A DNA stretch of 64,000 nt from Metellina segmentata (taxonomy: Eukaryota; Arthropoda; Arachnida; Araneae; Tetragnathidae). Below, piece by piece: positions 1 to 10,913 of this stretch; the stretch's first letter is position 1, and each line of letters opens with the position of its first letter. The DNA lies in contig OX375876.1 of NCBI GenBank assembly GCA_947359465.1, positions 121,577,444-121,641,443 of the forward strand, in the 5' to 3' direction. Position numbers and translations under genes: made by a program. The notes below the pieces were generated by a model. That model was given only the letters and a program-made list of their open reading frames with translations, did no database searches and was not told the DNA's origin.

Positions 1-2508
1 GCTCATTTGATAGATTCATCTTTCCCTCTAGATTGATACCAGACCATCATCAATGGTGAGCCATAAATGCAAATACCAACTGTCATGACTAAATGCCACT
101 TTAATCTATTCATAACATATAATTAACCCGTACACAAATCAATTGGAAATCATTCCCCTACCAAACCACATGATGCTTTGCCGTTGATGCGAGTGGTTGA
201 AGCTCCCTCACCATAAGGGCCCATGGTAGTTCATTTGATAGATTCATCTTTCCCTCTAGATTGATACCAGACCGTCATTAATGGTGAGCCATAAATGCAA
301 ATACCAACTGTCATGACTAAATGCCACTTTAATCTATTCATAACATATAATTAACCCGTACACAAATCAATTGGAAATCATTCCCCTACCAAACCACATG
401 ATGCTTCGCCGTTGATGCGAGTGGTTGAAGCTCCCTCACCATAAGGGCCCATGGTAGCTCATTTGATAGATTCATCTTTCCCTCTAGATTGATACCAGAC
501 CGTCATCAATGGTGAGCCATAAATGCAAATACCAACTGTCATGACTAAATGCCACTTTAATCTATTCATAACATATAATTAACCCGTACACAAATCAATT
601 GGAAATCATTCCCCTACCAAACCACATGATGCTTTGCCGTTGATGCGAGTGGTTGAAGCTCCCTCACCATAAGGGCCCATGGTAGCTCATTTGATAGATT
701 CATCTTTCCCTCTAGATTGATACCAGACCATCATCAATGGTGAGCCATAAATGCAAATACCAACTGTCATGACTAAATGCCACTTTAATCTATTCATAAC
801 ATATAATTAACCCGTACACAAATCAATTGGAAATCATTCCCCTACCAAACCACATGATGCTTTGCCGTTGATGCGAGTGGTTGAAGCTTCCTCACCATAA
901 GGGCCCATGGTAGCTCATTTGATAGATTCATCTTTCCCTCTAGATTGATACCAGACCGTCATCAATGGTGAGCCATAAATGCAAATACCAACTGTCATGA
1001 CTAAATGCCACTTTAATCTATTCATAACATATAATTAACCCGTACACAAATCAATTGGAAATCATTCCCCTACCAAACCACATGATGCTTTGCCGTTGAT
1101 GCGAGTGGTTGAAGCTCCCTCACCATAAGGGCCCATGGTAGCTCATTTGATAGATTCATCTTTCCCTCTAGATTGATACCAGACCATCATCAATGGTGAG
1201 CCATAAATGCAAATACCAACTGTCATGACTAAATGCCACTTTAATCTATTCATAACATATAATTAACCCGTACACAAATCAATTGGAAATCATTCCCCTA
1301 CCAAACCACATGATGCTTTGCCGTTGATGCGAGTGGTTGAAGCTCCCTCACCATAAGGGCCCATGGTAGCTCATTTGATAGATTCATCTTTCCCTCTAGA
1401 TTGATACCAGACCGTCATCAATGGTGAGCCATAAATGCAAATACCAACTGTCATGACTAAATGCCACTTTAATCTATTCATAACATATAATTAACCCGTA
1501 CACAAATCAATTGGAAATCATTCCCCTACCAAACCACATGATGCTTTGCCGTTGATGCGAGTGGTTGAAGCTCCCTCACCATAAGGGCCCATGGTAGCTC
1601 ATTTGATAGATTCATCTTTCCCTCTAGATTGATACCAGACCGTCATCAATGGTGAGCCATAAATGCAAATACCAACTGTCATGACTAAATGCCACTTTAA
1701 TCTATTCATAACATATAATTAACCCGTACACAAATCAATTGGAAATCATTCCCCTACCAAACCACATGATGCTTTGCCGTTGATGCGAGTGGTTGAAGCT
1801 CAATCACCATAAGGGCCCATGGTAGCTCATTTGATAGATTCATCTTTCCCTCTAGATTGATACCAGACCATCATCAATGGTGAGCCATAAATGCAAATAC
1901 CAACTGTCATGACTAAATGCCACTTTAATCTATTCATAACATATAATTAACCCGTACACAAATCAATTGGAAATCATTCCCCTACCAAACCACATGATGC
2001 TTTGCCGTTGATGCGAGTGGTTGAAGCTCCCTCACCATAAGGGCCCATGGTAGTTCATTTGATAGATTCATCTTTCCCTCTAGATTGATACCAGACCGTC
2101 ATTAATGGTGAGCCATAAATGCAAATACCAACTGTCATGACTAAATGCCACTTTAATCTATTCATAACATATAATTAACCCGTACACAAATCAATTGGAA
2201 ATCATTCCCCTACCAAACCACATGATGCTTCGCCGTTGATGCGAGTGGTTGAAGCTCCCTCACCATAAGGGCCCATGGTAGCTCATTTGATAGATTCATC
2301 TTTCCCTCTAGATTGATACCAGACCGTCATCAATGGTGAGCCATAAATGCAAATACCAACTGTCATGACTAAATGCCACTTTAATCTATTCATAACATAT
2401 AATTAACCCGTACACAAATCAATTGGAAATCATTCCCCTACCTAACCACATGATGCTTCGCCGTTGATGCAAGAAGCTCCCTCACTATAATGGTCTATGG
2501 TAACACAT
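1..2508. repeat. Satellite array, 228-bp monomer, 11 units
   Basis: Near-identical monomers start at 1, 229, 457, 685, 913, 1141, 1369, 1597, 1825, 2053 and 2281, an exact 228-bp step each time. Monomers differ by a few substitutions only, for example ACCATCATCAATGG against ACCGTCATCAATGG, and GCTTTGCCG against GCTTCGCCG. Units 2 and 10 share three private variants, which suggests an eight-monomer higher-order period of 1824 bp. The last unit diverges from about 2471 and breaks off near 2508. The array runs off the left edge of the window, so its true size is unknown. No coding potential is visible. Confidence 0.97.
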
Positions 2509-2537
2509 TTGATAGACTCGAGGGTTAACAACCGGAG

Positions 2538-2606
2538 GATTTCGAGTTCGAAACTAGATAAAACCAAACACTGTGGTGTTCATAGGGACTGGTGCATGTT
2601 ATATTT
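2538..2606 (+). mobile_element. tRNA-derived SINE fragment (head B)
   Basis: The stretch carries the B-box-like CGAGTTCGAAAC and the following CCAAA, TGGTGTTCATAGGGAC and GGTGCATGTTA segments seen in the other head-B SINE copies (for example near 9738 and 33927). It stops at about 2606, where another repeat begins. The 3' half is missing. Confidence 0.6.
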
Positions 2607-3190
2607 ATCGTGTTACTAGCAGGCCAGCATGGCGTTGCCCGTGATATTCGTATCTTTACTGACACTGAAAATATAAGAACACAGATACTGAAACACAAAT
2701 AAGAAACAGCAATTTTAAGATCGAGTCCCACATCTACCCGACATGACACGGGTTACAATTGAAAAATTATTTATTTAAAGAAAATCACATTTAAGGTATC
2801 GATCTTGGTTTAAAATTTTCCCGAGATTTCAGATCTGCGGAAGTTTTTATTCTATATTTAACGATCGCGAAGATAGAAACCTCAAATAGTCCTTTCCTGT
2901 GGAATAGTTAAAATCACTAGCAAGAAAGTTAACGTCACCTCAAGACGTCAGCTCGTCGAGTGAAGAAACAATAGGAAAAATCTAATTAATTTATTAAAAA
3001 ATGTTTAAGATTAAATTTTAAAATTCAGGCTTCGAGGTGCATTTAGTCACTTTTAGGACTACCTGTGTGCCAAATTTCAATGTAAGTGGTATAGATTTAT
3101 CTGAAGACACTAGACTCACACATACACAGACACACAAACACTTCGGAATTGATCCGAGACGGCCGTCAAAAGCCGGTGCAAAATGTGAGT
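2607..3190. repeat. Dispersed repeats shared with 11.7-12.2 kb and 39.3 kb
   Basis: Three blocks recur elsewhere in the window. CAGGCCAGCATGGCGTTGCC near 2616 matches the sequence near 11757. The block 2752-2905 (ATCACATTTAAGGTATCGA, GAAGTTTTTATTCTAT) matches 39275-39430. The block 2925-3150 (GATTAAATTTTAAAATTC, TGCCAAATTTCAATGTAAGT) matches 11975-12200. CA-rich tracts near 3117-3140 resemble the 3' tails of non-LTR retrotransposons; that class is inference. Confidence 0.6.
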
Positions 3191-3350
3191 TCAAATAACA
3201 TCCTAACCAATTCATAACACATAATTAATCCGTATATGAATCAATAGAAAACCATTATCCTTTCCCAGCATCATGATGCTTCGTCGTTGTTGCCAGAGAA
3301 ACTTAATCACCTCGCGATTTCCATGGCAGCCCATTTATGCCCAAACTAGT
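3191..3350 (+). repeat. Diverged stray copy of the 228-bp satellite monomer
   Basis: This stretch lies about 700 bp outside the array but follows the monomer order: ATTCATAACACATAATTAA, then CCGTATATGAATCAATAGAA, then CATGATGCTTCGTCGTTG, then CCATGGCAGCCCATTT. It is far more diverged than any unit in the array, so it is older than the last homogenisation of the satellite. Confidence 0.75.
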
Positions 3351-3854
3351 TTTCTACTGTAGAAATCAACGATCCGATTTATTTACTCAACCGGCCCAAT
3401 TCAAAGGATGTTTACTAAAGACGTGCGGGTAATTAGAGCGCACAGATTCTTTACACGCCCTCACGTTTCTATCCGCAGAAAGCACACTTCAACAGAGAAG
3501 GATTCATCTTCGTAGATATGCTCGCGTTGAAAGGAGACGAGGGCAAGCCAAAGTTTGAGAAGAGGCAATTTTTCGCCGTGTTTGCGTTACCAGGATCTGG
3601 ATAAATTGCTTTCGTCCGAGTATCGCTGAGGAAACAGATTGGATTACTTTTATGGGTGGGAGGGATCGTCAAGAAAAGGGATCAGGTTAAACTAAATCGT
3701 TGCTGTTTGGACACTAGTTATTCTCATATTTCATGTTTCCTAATTAATTGCTTACAACTATAATTTTGAAATTAATGATTGCCTACGTAAAATGAGTCTT
3801 CAGTCTATGGGTGATTTAGGTACAATAAGGTTTGGTTTTTTTCACCGTTTTTTG
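3351..3854. other. No recognisable feature
   Basis: Mixed-composition DNA with a 67-codon open frame on the minus strand (3469-3672) that resembles no family I know and has no supporting context. Nothing else is supportable here. Confidence 0.5.
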
Positions 3855-4255
3855 CTACACGAGAACTAATTTGACATAGATCTAAGGTCATTTCTTGCTA
3901 CATTACGGCTAATTAGACTGAGCTGTATGGTCATCTTTTGATACGTGAAGGTTAATTAGATCAAGATCTACGTTTATTTATGGGAGTTACTTGTATCTGT
4001 ACCTACTGTCATTTTTTTCAACGTGAGGGCCAATTAGACAGATAGATACGTTCAATTTTGGGGCTAATTAAACCGAGAGTTACGTTCACAATTTAGGGCT
4101 AATTAGACCAGTATCTGCGATTATATTTTAATACATGAGGGCCAATTACATCAAGATGCAGTCATTTGTTGTCCACTTGAAGACTAATCGACCGAGATTC
4201 ACGATGATTGTTTGATACATGAAGGCTAATTAGACCAAGATCTACGGCTTATCAA
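3855..4255. repeat. Degenerate tandem array (GGCTAATTAGACC unit)
   Basis: Variants of GGCTAATTAGACC-AGATCTACG recur about every 45-60 bp, interleaved with TTTGATACATGA-like spacers. Good examples are near 3907, 3950, 4030, 4062, 4107, 4140 and 4228. Spacing is irregular, so this is an old, decayed minisatellite. Confidence 0.65.
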
Positions 4256-4284
4256 GTGGACCCCAAACCATAACTAACATTCAT

Positions 4285-4352
4285 GTTAAGACCGGAATTC
4301 GAACAGTTTTCAACCAAGGTCCAGATTGCTAACCACGAAGTTACTATGCTTT
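4285..4352 (-). repeat. tRNA-like / SINE head remnant
   Basis: On the minus strand the stretch reads CGTGGTTAGCAATCTGGAC followed by GTTCGAATTCCGG. These resemble an A box and a B box of a tRNA-derived promoter. A proper cloverleaf does not fold by eye, so a decayed SINE head or tRNA pseudogene is more likely than a live tRNA gene. Confidence 0.4.
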
Positions 4353-4631
4353 AATGAAGAGAAATTATAGTATTGTGTACAAGAGGGTAAAGTGTTTATA
4401 TTCGTTCTACAAGAGAGCTGGTAAAATTATGTTACTATATTAGTTTTAATAGTTTTCATTGCTTTTTTGATATTAAAATGATATCCAAGAAATATATTAG
4501 CTACATCGGAGGACACCGTTTGCAAACAATTGAATCCATCCAACTTCGTCTTGATATATATGAAGTAATATTTTCCAGGTATCATCTTTGGGGCTGATTT
4601 CGTTTTGTCGCTCTACCATCACTTTGCTAAA

Positions 4632-4965
4632 GGGGTATACCAAAGTGCAAAATTATATTCAGTGAGCTGTAACGCAACTCTAAGAAATTTCAATTGTTCT
4701 GCAGGCATTTTGTCCGAATTTTGAAAGCTGCAGTCAAATTAAAAACAGATGTAAAACACATAACTATCGGCTAAATATGTATAACATATTTATAACAAAA
4801 CATCAAAATTAATTAATTTACTTTATTTATATTGTGTTTTACGTCTGTTTTTGATTTGACTGCAGTTTTAAAATTTTGGACAAAATGCCTGCAGAACAAT
4901 TGCAATTTCTTGCAGTAGCGTTGCAGTTCACTGAATATAATTCTGCAACTGGGCCAGTGAGTGAG
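4632..4965. repeat. Large inverted repeat of a dispersed element end
   Basis: The left arm (about 4640-4765) and right arm (about 4833-4965) are inverted copies of one sequence containing GTGTTTTACGTCTGTTTTT, TTTGACTGCAG, GGACAAAATGCCTGCAGAAC and TGCAACTGGGCC. About 70 bp of AT-rich sequence separates them. The same sequence is found singly at 13201-13330 (plus) and 42286-42410 (minus), so this is two element ends in head-to-head arrangement. Confidence 0.8.
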
Positions 4966-6169
4966 CCGCCCTTACTCCTAAAGGTGCGTATACATCTGAG
5001 AGACGAACCGTTCGCGAACCGGTCGTTGAAATTATTTTCACAGCGATCTTCCAACGATCCATGAAAGAACCAATCGCAAACCAGCTGACAGTTGTTTGTC
5101 GGCCACTGGTGATAATGGTAGAGCCTGGAGGTTCACGAGCAGAAAGAAAAGCAACGAACTATCCACGACGCCGTCCCAATCTGAACAGAGAACGCCTTTG
5201 AGTTCGTCAAAAAACGTACAGGAAACGGATCGCCATGAGCAGTTCACGAGCCGTTCGTTTGGTGCCCAAAACCCCGTCCCAATCATAAGAACTAGAAACT
5301 CGCAAATGTATACGAGCGTTACATGTATATTATGCATATTTGTTTTTACTGTACCCTCTCTTGCGGTCTTGAGTTTGTTCATTATTATGTTCATAAATTT
5401 TCGGTATGTTAGTACTGAATATATCACAATTTTATTTGAAATTGATCACAGATGTGCATTAAGAATTCGCTGGATGGTTCATAGCTCTAGAGTTAGTTGT
5501 TCCAGCGTGACGTAAATTCAATTACCTTACCTACTCACAAAGTGTGCGCAGGAAGCTTTGAAACAGGCCTGTATATAGGTATTTATTGCGAATTCCAACT
5601 TGCATGTAATCTTCTAAGTGCTAATTGTCAAGAAGAATGTGTCGGTCTCTGGATTAACCATTGAAGGTGTTGCCACGTTGAACCCACCTCGAACTGTTGG
5701 AGAGTCATGCCTTCCTGGAGAACTTTCGGGTCTACCGACTTGACGTGCCATTTTGAAAAATCAGGAGCTTCCCTTATAATATATATTTTATAGTTGTTGG
5801 TTATTGTCTCGGTCTATTCGCCTGCTTAACCAAATTCAACAAGTCATTTGTCCTCAAAGAAATTATTAACTATCTGGTATTTTATCTTATCTGGTAGTTA
5901 AACTACCCTATAGGCCAGTTTGTTGTACAAAACCCTGTTAAAAATGTCATAAGTTCGGGACAAGGACAATTTGTTTTTTCTACTGGGATGCACAAGCCCC
6001 TAGAAATTATAGGGCAGTTCTATCTGTCAGAGGTGTCTTGTCATTAGAATAATTGCGCAGATCTTGGACGAGATATATCGTCCAAAGACTTGTAACACTA
6101 AGACATCAGGATTATGGAATGAGTCTAACGGGCTCATTCCAATACAGGGAAGAATGCTATTTCTAGAGT
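4966..6169. other. Unrecognised stretch with overlapping open frames
   Basis: Open frames overlap on opposite strands at 5096-5515 (plus, 139 codons, no ATG at its start) and 5038-5427 (minus, 129 codons). The plus frame contains a hydrophobic run around CILCIFVFTVPSLAVLSLF that could be a membrane segment. I recognise neither product, and an open antisense pair in a repeat-rich region is weak evidence for a gene. A near-palindrome around GGACGAGATATATCGTCC sits at 6064-6085. Confidence 0.3.
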
Positions 6170-6171
6170 TA

Positions 6172-7391
6172 CACTGAAGAGCCAATACATTATGACCACC
6201 TACTCAATAACGCGCTGCAACGCCTTTGGCCTGCAAAACAGCTACAACTCGCCTTATCATAGATGCCACAAATTCTTGGTACATGACTGGAGACAGGTTG
6301 CACTAAATGTCTAAGAAGCGACACGCAAAGTCAAAATATTCGGACATGGTGGTGTTTGAGTACTTAGCTGCCGCTTAATGACACCCCAAATGTGCTCTAT
6401 CGGATTAAGATCTGGCTAGCTAGGTGGCCAGGACATTAAGTGGAATTCATCAGTCTGCTCCCAAACCACTCCAACACAATCCGAGCCTTGTCACATGGGG
6501 CGTTGTCCTGCTGGAAGATTCCATTTGCAGTTGGGAAGACAGACGCCATGTGTGTAACTGGTCCACAATGTTGTTTAGATAGTTCGCAGCGTTCATAGTC
6601 TGTTCTACCACAGCTACGGATCCCAGAGTCGCCCATGAGAACGTCCCCCAAAGCATAATACCGTCGCCACCAGCATGTGTATGACCTTGCTGTACAAGAG
6701 GGGAGCAACTGTTCGCCTGGCGGACGGCGTACCCTGAGACGACCCATCGACGTGATGAATGAGAAATCGGAATTCATCTGATCAGGCAACTCTCTTCCAC
6801 TCATTCATGGTCCAGTCTCGATGTTCCCGGGCCCATTGTAGGCGTAGTTGACAATGACGCTTGGTCAACAGATGCACACGAGGGGGACGTCTGCTGTATA
6901 GTCCCATACCCAACAGTGTCCGCTGAACTGTGTGTTCCGAAACACTTGCACTTGTACCTGCATTGTATTGGTCTGTGAGCTGAGCCACTGTCTCGCGCCA
7001 ATTTTGCTTTACCAAACGGACAGTCTCCTACGTCCTTTTTCGTTGATGCCGCGTAGACGACCAACACCTCGGCGTGTACTGCTGGTGTCACCTTCATTTA
7101 TACACTTTTCATTAATACTAACAACGGCAGATCGTGAACAACCTCCAGTCATGCAGTTTCGGTTTCGGTGATACTCGTTCCGAGTCTTCGGACCTTTATG
7201 ATCTGCCCTCTATCAAATTCGCTTAGATCAGCAGCCTTTCCCATCACTCGCCAAAGTAAGTGCAATAATGATTACTTACCTTCTCCAGCAACAGTTAAAT
7301 ACCATTCTCACTCAATCACGTGCCCTCCACGTCGTCCAGACGAGTTCATTGAAAAATGGAGGGATGGTCATAATGTTTTGGCTCGTCAGTG
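6172..7391 (-). mobile_element. Tc1-type DNA transposon, complete ends, 1220 bp
   Basis: Terminal inverted repeats start CACTGAAGAGCCAATACATT on the left and, read inward, CACTGACGAGCCAAAACATT on the right. Both ends abut a TA dinucleotide (6170-6171 and 7392-7393), the target duplication used by the Tc1/mariner superfamily. The element carries one decayed transposase gene on the minus strand. It lies about 1 kb downstream of the Beat-like exon in that exon's direction of transcription. Confidence 0.92.
6375..7244 (-). pseudogene. Tc1 transposase pseudogene
   Basis: Tc1 transposases bind the element ends with N-terminal helix-turn-helix domains and cut DNA with a DDE/D nuclease core. The frame starts at 7244 with MGKAADLSEFDRGQII, hits a stop within about 40 codons, then continues in shifted frames. 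Recognisable pieces in order are a helix-turn-helix stretch (WRETVAQLTDQYNAG, HTVQRTLLGMGLYSRRPP), the segment EHRDWTMNEWKRVA, the core strand VMLWGTFSW, the second catalytic Asp in FQQDNAPCDKARI, and the catalytic Glu in PDLNPIEHIWG near 6400. At least one stop and several frameshifts make it inactive. It is transcribed opposite to the window and belongs to the element 6172-7391. Confidence 0.88.
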
Positions 7392-7393
7392 TA

Positions 7394-8382
7394 TGTTAAC
7401 AACCCACTTAGGACGAACTGGATGAATTTTTGACCATGCAGGAATTTCATGATCATATTATGCCCACACCACAGTCCTGATGAGGCTGTTTGGATCATTT
7501 ACCCCCTTTAGTACAGCGAAGAGATGGATCAGGAATTTTCCCCGGTTACTCTGTGACGACTGGAAAAAGACGATAGCATGCGGACCTTTTTCCCGATGTT
7601 TATCCTTGCTCCGTAAGCGGTAGGTCTCGTATTCTCACATCTACTATTCGGATCACCCTCGATTAAAAAACAAGTTGTGAACACCTAAATTATTATTGTC
7701 CTTCCACGAGCAAAGGCAGACGGGCCACCCAAAAAGAGCACGTGTGTTTACAGTTCTGTGGTAACTCGAGCCAGAAGGACATTAAATCTATCTTTGGGGG
7801 TCGGCATATAATCCGACTTTTTGAACTGCCTGACACACACGTCCTTTTTTAACGATTCAGATATCCAAGGAAAGGGCTCATAGCTGTAGAGTTCACACCC
7901 CTTAATGTAGCAGGTGTCATTGAAGAACACCAGAATCAACATTCCATAAGAGAGACGGACTCCCCCGAGGAAACTAAACCGGGGAGACAAGACAGCGATT
8001 GTGCGAGGTGGAAAAGGAAGAGCTCTCCTCGTGAGACAGCTTTACGGTGAAGTTAAACACCGGTGAAAAAAAACTAACAGTTGGGAGAAGCTTGCTTCTT
8101 TGTGAACATTCGTTCATTGAATGTTCCATGTCCATTTTGTGTACATAATCTTCCAATTTTTAATCGAGACTTTTCAAGTTGTAATAAAAAACTTGTAAAG
8201 GTATCCAGCTGAGTCCGACTCTAGCAAAAACATTATTATACACATCTGCATTATTTGCAGGTTTTGTCTCGGAGACGAACTCTTGCGAAGTAATAGAATC
8301 CGGCACCTCATTTATAGATGTGATATGCAGTTTATCCTTTAGTAAGTGAATAGAAAATGAATAAGAGGATTTTTTGTCTTAC
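7394..8382. other. Probable intron of the Beat-like gene, no exon found
   Basis: This stretch lies downstream of the Beat-like exon on its coding strand. I looked for the expected continuation of the Ig domain (a YxC motif near its end) and did not find it. An 80-codon minus-strand frame at 7748-7990 does not resemble an Ig domain. Confidence 0.4.
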
Positions 8383-8600
8383 GTCGATGTCCAGTCCTGC
8401 TGCAGGAAACGCCATGTACTGTGGCGATAGGCTGGGAAAGAATCGGAAGAACTCGACGTGATCTTTGTACCACTTGACCGAGTAGAGCTTCTCCTTTCCG
8501 AGATCGTAGAAGCAGGTCAGAATGGCCGAGTCTCCAGGCACAACAAGGGATGGTACCTCAAAACGAGTGATTTTGAGTCCGAAACTGATGATAGGTAAAG
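8383..8600 (-). CDS. Beat-like Ig-domain protein, single internal exon
   Basis: Beaten-path proteins are secreted or membrane-anchored two-Ig-domain proteins; in Drosophila they pair with Sidestep proteins in axon guidance. The exon encodes about 72 residues containing VPSLVVPGDSAILTCFYDLG and KLYSVKWYKDHVEFFRF, followed by FPAAGLDID. This matches the first half of the first Beat Ig domain: the B-strand Cys in ILTC, the core Trp in VKWYK, then the typical aromatic and FP-G-x-x-(V/I)-D segment. The upstream acceptor is a good pyrimidine tract ending CTTCTTAG just before 8600. The donor GTAAGA follows 8383. The exon has no start or stop codon and begins two bases into a codon, so it is internal. 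Signal-peptide and later exons must lie elsewhere, probably outside the window. The family is clear to me; the paralogue is not. Confidence 0.85.
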
Positions 8601-8955
8601 CTAAGAAGAAAAAACAAAGAAAATCAGTCTGTGGTTAACGTTTACAGATTCTATACAGTGTGATATCGTGAGATACTACGACTGGAAATAGAAAGCAATT
8701 CGCGCAAAACTTCGGAATGCTCAATAATTCTATTTTTTTATTTATTGGCGCCAAGCTATTGTTCTTCCATCGCATACTTTACAACAAATTGAGAAGAACA
8801 GGAGAAAATAGAGCGTCTTCCGGAGGTGGTGTCGTCCAGATGATCTCTGATTGGTATTTGACTTTTACCGTTGGACTATTTTTAGACTACGGCAGAGGCT
8901 GTTGGAGACGAAGGTTAGAGAGGGAGAGAGCCAGAAGCAGCGGATGAGGTTGGTT
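8601..8955. other. Probable intron 5' of the Beat-like exon
   Basis: This follows the acceptor polypyrimidine tract at about 8601-8625 (coding on the minus strand). A 76-codon plus-strand frame at 8717-8947 has no recognisable content. No upstream exon can be identified. Confidence 0.4.
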
Positions 8956-9476
8956 CTACTAGCCTGTCTTTGCTGAACTGGCTCCGAGTCTGAGCCAGTC
9001 GCGTGGACGATTTGGTTTACTACCGTAGATAAGTCAGTAAATATAAAACTCGTGAAAAGTGAATCGATTCTTCAATTCGATTACCTTCGTAACTTGTTAG
9101 GTGATATGAATGTGGGTATGATGGGCTTCGTGGGTGGTGGTGCATCGAAAATTCGCATATTGTTTTTTGATGAGTGTGTTAGTTTTAAGATCAATTTTAG
9201 TACTTCTACGAAAAAGAACACACAGTCATCTCAGTTTACCGTCGCTGCCCTCGTGATGGAAATGGAATAACATTTTGAATTCATTCATTCAATAAATCGG
9301 CTTCAAAATCATTGAAGACACGAAAAAAGACTACCAGACGAGTAAATAAATAATAATACTTCACTTGGACTGTAGAAATAAGTTAGGAAAGAATCGAACT
9401 TAAGAATCGATTCACTCGGAGTCAGTCTTCGCGCGACTCGGAGCCAATTCAGCAAAAACACGCTAGTGTCTGATTT
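8956..9476. mobile_element. MITE with ~110-130-bp inverted repeats
   Basis: The left arm (8956-9085: CTAGCCTGTCTTTGCTGAAC, TGGCTCCGAGTC, GTGAATCGATTCTTCAATTC) is matched in reverse by the right arm (about 9365-9475). The centre encodes nothing recognisable. A target duplication is not clear, so the superfamily is unassigned. Confidence 0.75.
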
Positions 9477-9726
9477 CCGCGCTGGCCTGTGATATCATAC
9501 TTTGATGTATGGGAGTGTATAACTGAGATGGTGTGAATACTGCATACATTCTTTATGTTCTTTTAATAATAAGAACTTAATTATCTTAGCTGCTGGTTGT
9601 CTTTTCCTTGTGTACGATTCGTACTGTTTTTCCGCCACCGCTTTGAGGCGATGACACCACAACAGTTTAAAAGATGAAAACTGATACTACACGAAACTTT
9701 TCTTCTGAGAATCGAGATACCAAAAT

Positions 9727-9992
9727 CTAACTGTGGGTTACGAGTTCGAAACTCGATCCAACCAAAGACCGTCGTGTACGTGGGGGTTGATGCACGTTAA
9801 ATGTATCGTGGTCTTAAATGTCCTCACGTTGGTATGGTGTGGAAGTTTGTAAAGTAGGGGCCCCCTCAGATGTTGCCCCGTCATCTCACCGTGGTTCAAA
9901 ATTACAAAGTGTTGTCCTCTGATACCTTTTTGATTGAACCCGAAGCGTCGTTAATAGTCAATTGTATTACTGCCAGTGCGACGAGAATTAAA
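9727..9992 (+). mobile_element. SINE copy, head B, 5'-truncated
   Basis: The B-box-like TACGAGTTCGAAACTCGATCC is followed by the body shared with the other copies: GACCGTCGTGTACGTGGGGG, TCCTCACGTTGG, TGTGGAAGTTTG, CATCTCACCGTGGTTCAAAA, GTTGTCCTCTGATAC, GCGACGAGAATTAAAAT. It matches the copies at 33.9, 34.2 and 38.0 kb in order and orientation. Confidence 0.85.
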
Positions 9993-10108
9993 ATAACAAG
10001 CTACTTAGCATTATCATATAAGAAAAGGAAGAAATCCGAGAACGTGTATTTGATACCAGATTTATTTCTTTTGAATGCGTAAAACTTTATATTGGCAAAA
10101 TAACAGAA

Positions 10109-10757
10109 TCTATATATATAATTCTCTTACGTGGCACGCAAAAAAGACGTTATTTGTAATCGCGTTTTGGCAACACTGTACGATTGTTTGCTTATCGCGA
10201 AGTCTCGCGCATCGATTGAATTTATAGCGTTACCGGATGAAATTTTATTGAAAAAAAAAGGATATTTTAATGAGCTGTTGCAGTTAGTTTATAATAGAAA
10301 TCAAAGAAAGCGGAGGATCTTTTCAGGGCCATTTAAAAAACGGTCCTTTTCAGGGCCAACAATTATAGTTCAACAAGACGCTTGCACTACAACTTTCGGC
10401 AACAAACTTATTGAAAAAGTGTGGGTCGTTTGAGTGCTGGGAAAATGTACACACAAACAACATGCTGGGTATTCAATTTCCAAAGCAACGCTCACATTTC
10501 GAGTCAAAATTTGCACAAAGTTTTCATTTGAATTCTGATTTAGAGATACTGTATATATTTTTTCTGTAATACAGCAAATTTAGATTTGAAAAACATTTTT
10601 TTGGTAACATATTTTGTAAACAATCCCTTCTGCTAGGACACATGTCTTCATTGAGGCGACCGAAGCGAGCATAGATTCGCGCAGCGAACCAATGAGGATT
10701 GCGAAGCAATCCTCCGGGGGTTGGCGAGCGTTAGCGAGCAGGGGGCCGGCCCCCTAG
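10109..10757 (+). mobile_element. Non-autonomous Helitron, 649 bp
   Basis: Helitrons are rolling-circle transposons that insert between A and T, begin with TC and end with CTRR after a GC-rich hairpin. This element begins TCTATATATATAATTCTC right after an A. It ends in a hairpin of GGGGGCCGGCCCCC followed by CTAG, then a T. A cluster of GCGAGCG-type words precedes the hairpin, as in many Helitron 3' ends. No Rep or helicase is encoded. A 100-codon frame (10131-10433, GTG start) covers the 5' half but resembles nothing I know. Confidence 0.88.
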
Positions 10758-10913
10758 TCCTTTATATTACACCTCTTTTCAATATACATCATCTTATAGA
10801 AATATACGTATATAGAAGACGAAATTAAGATTCAACTTGATATTACTAAATACTTCCTATTTGTATAAGTAGGTGTTATGTCTCAGTCTGGTTGTCAAAA
10901 GGAATTTGATCCA

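Noticed and set aside
1..2508. CRISPR array
   Set aside because: The repeats are 228 bp, directly adjacent, with no unique spacers. The setting is eukaryotic.
7748..7990. Second exon of the Beat-like gene
   Set aside because: The frame has no YxC Ig landmark, does not continue the Ig1 fold, and lacks suitable splice sites.
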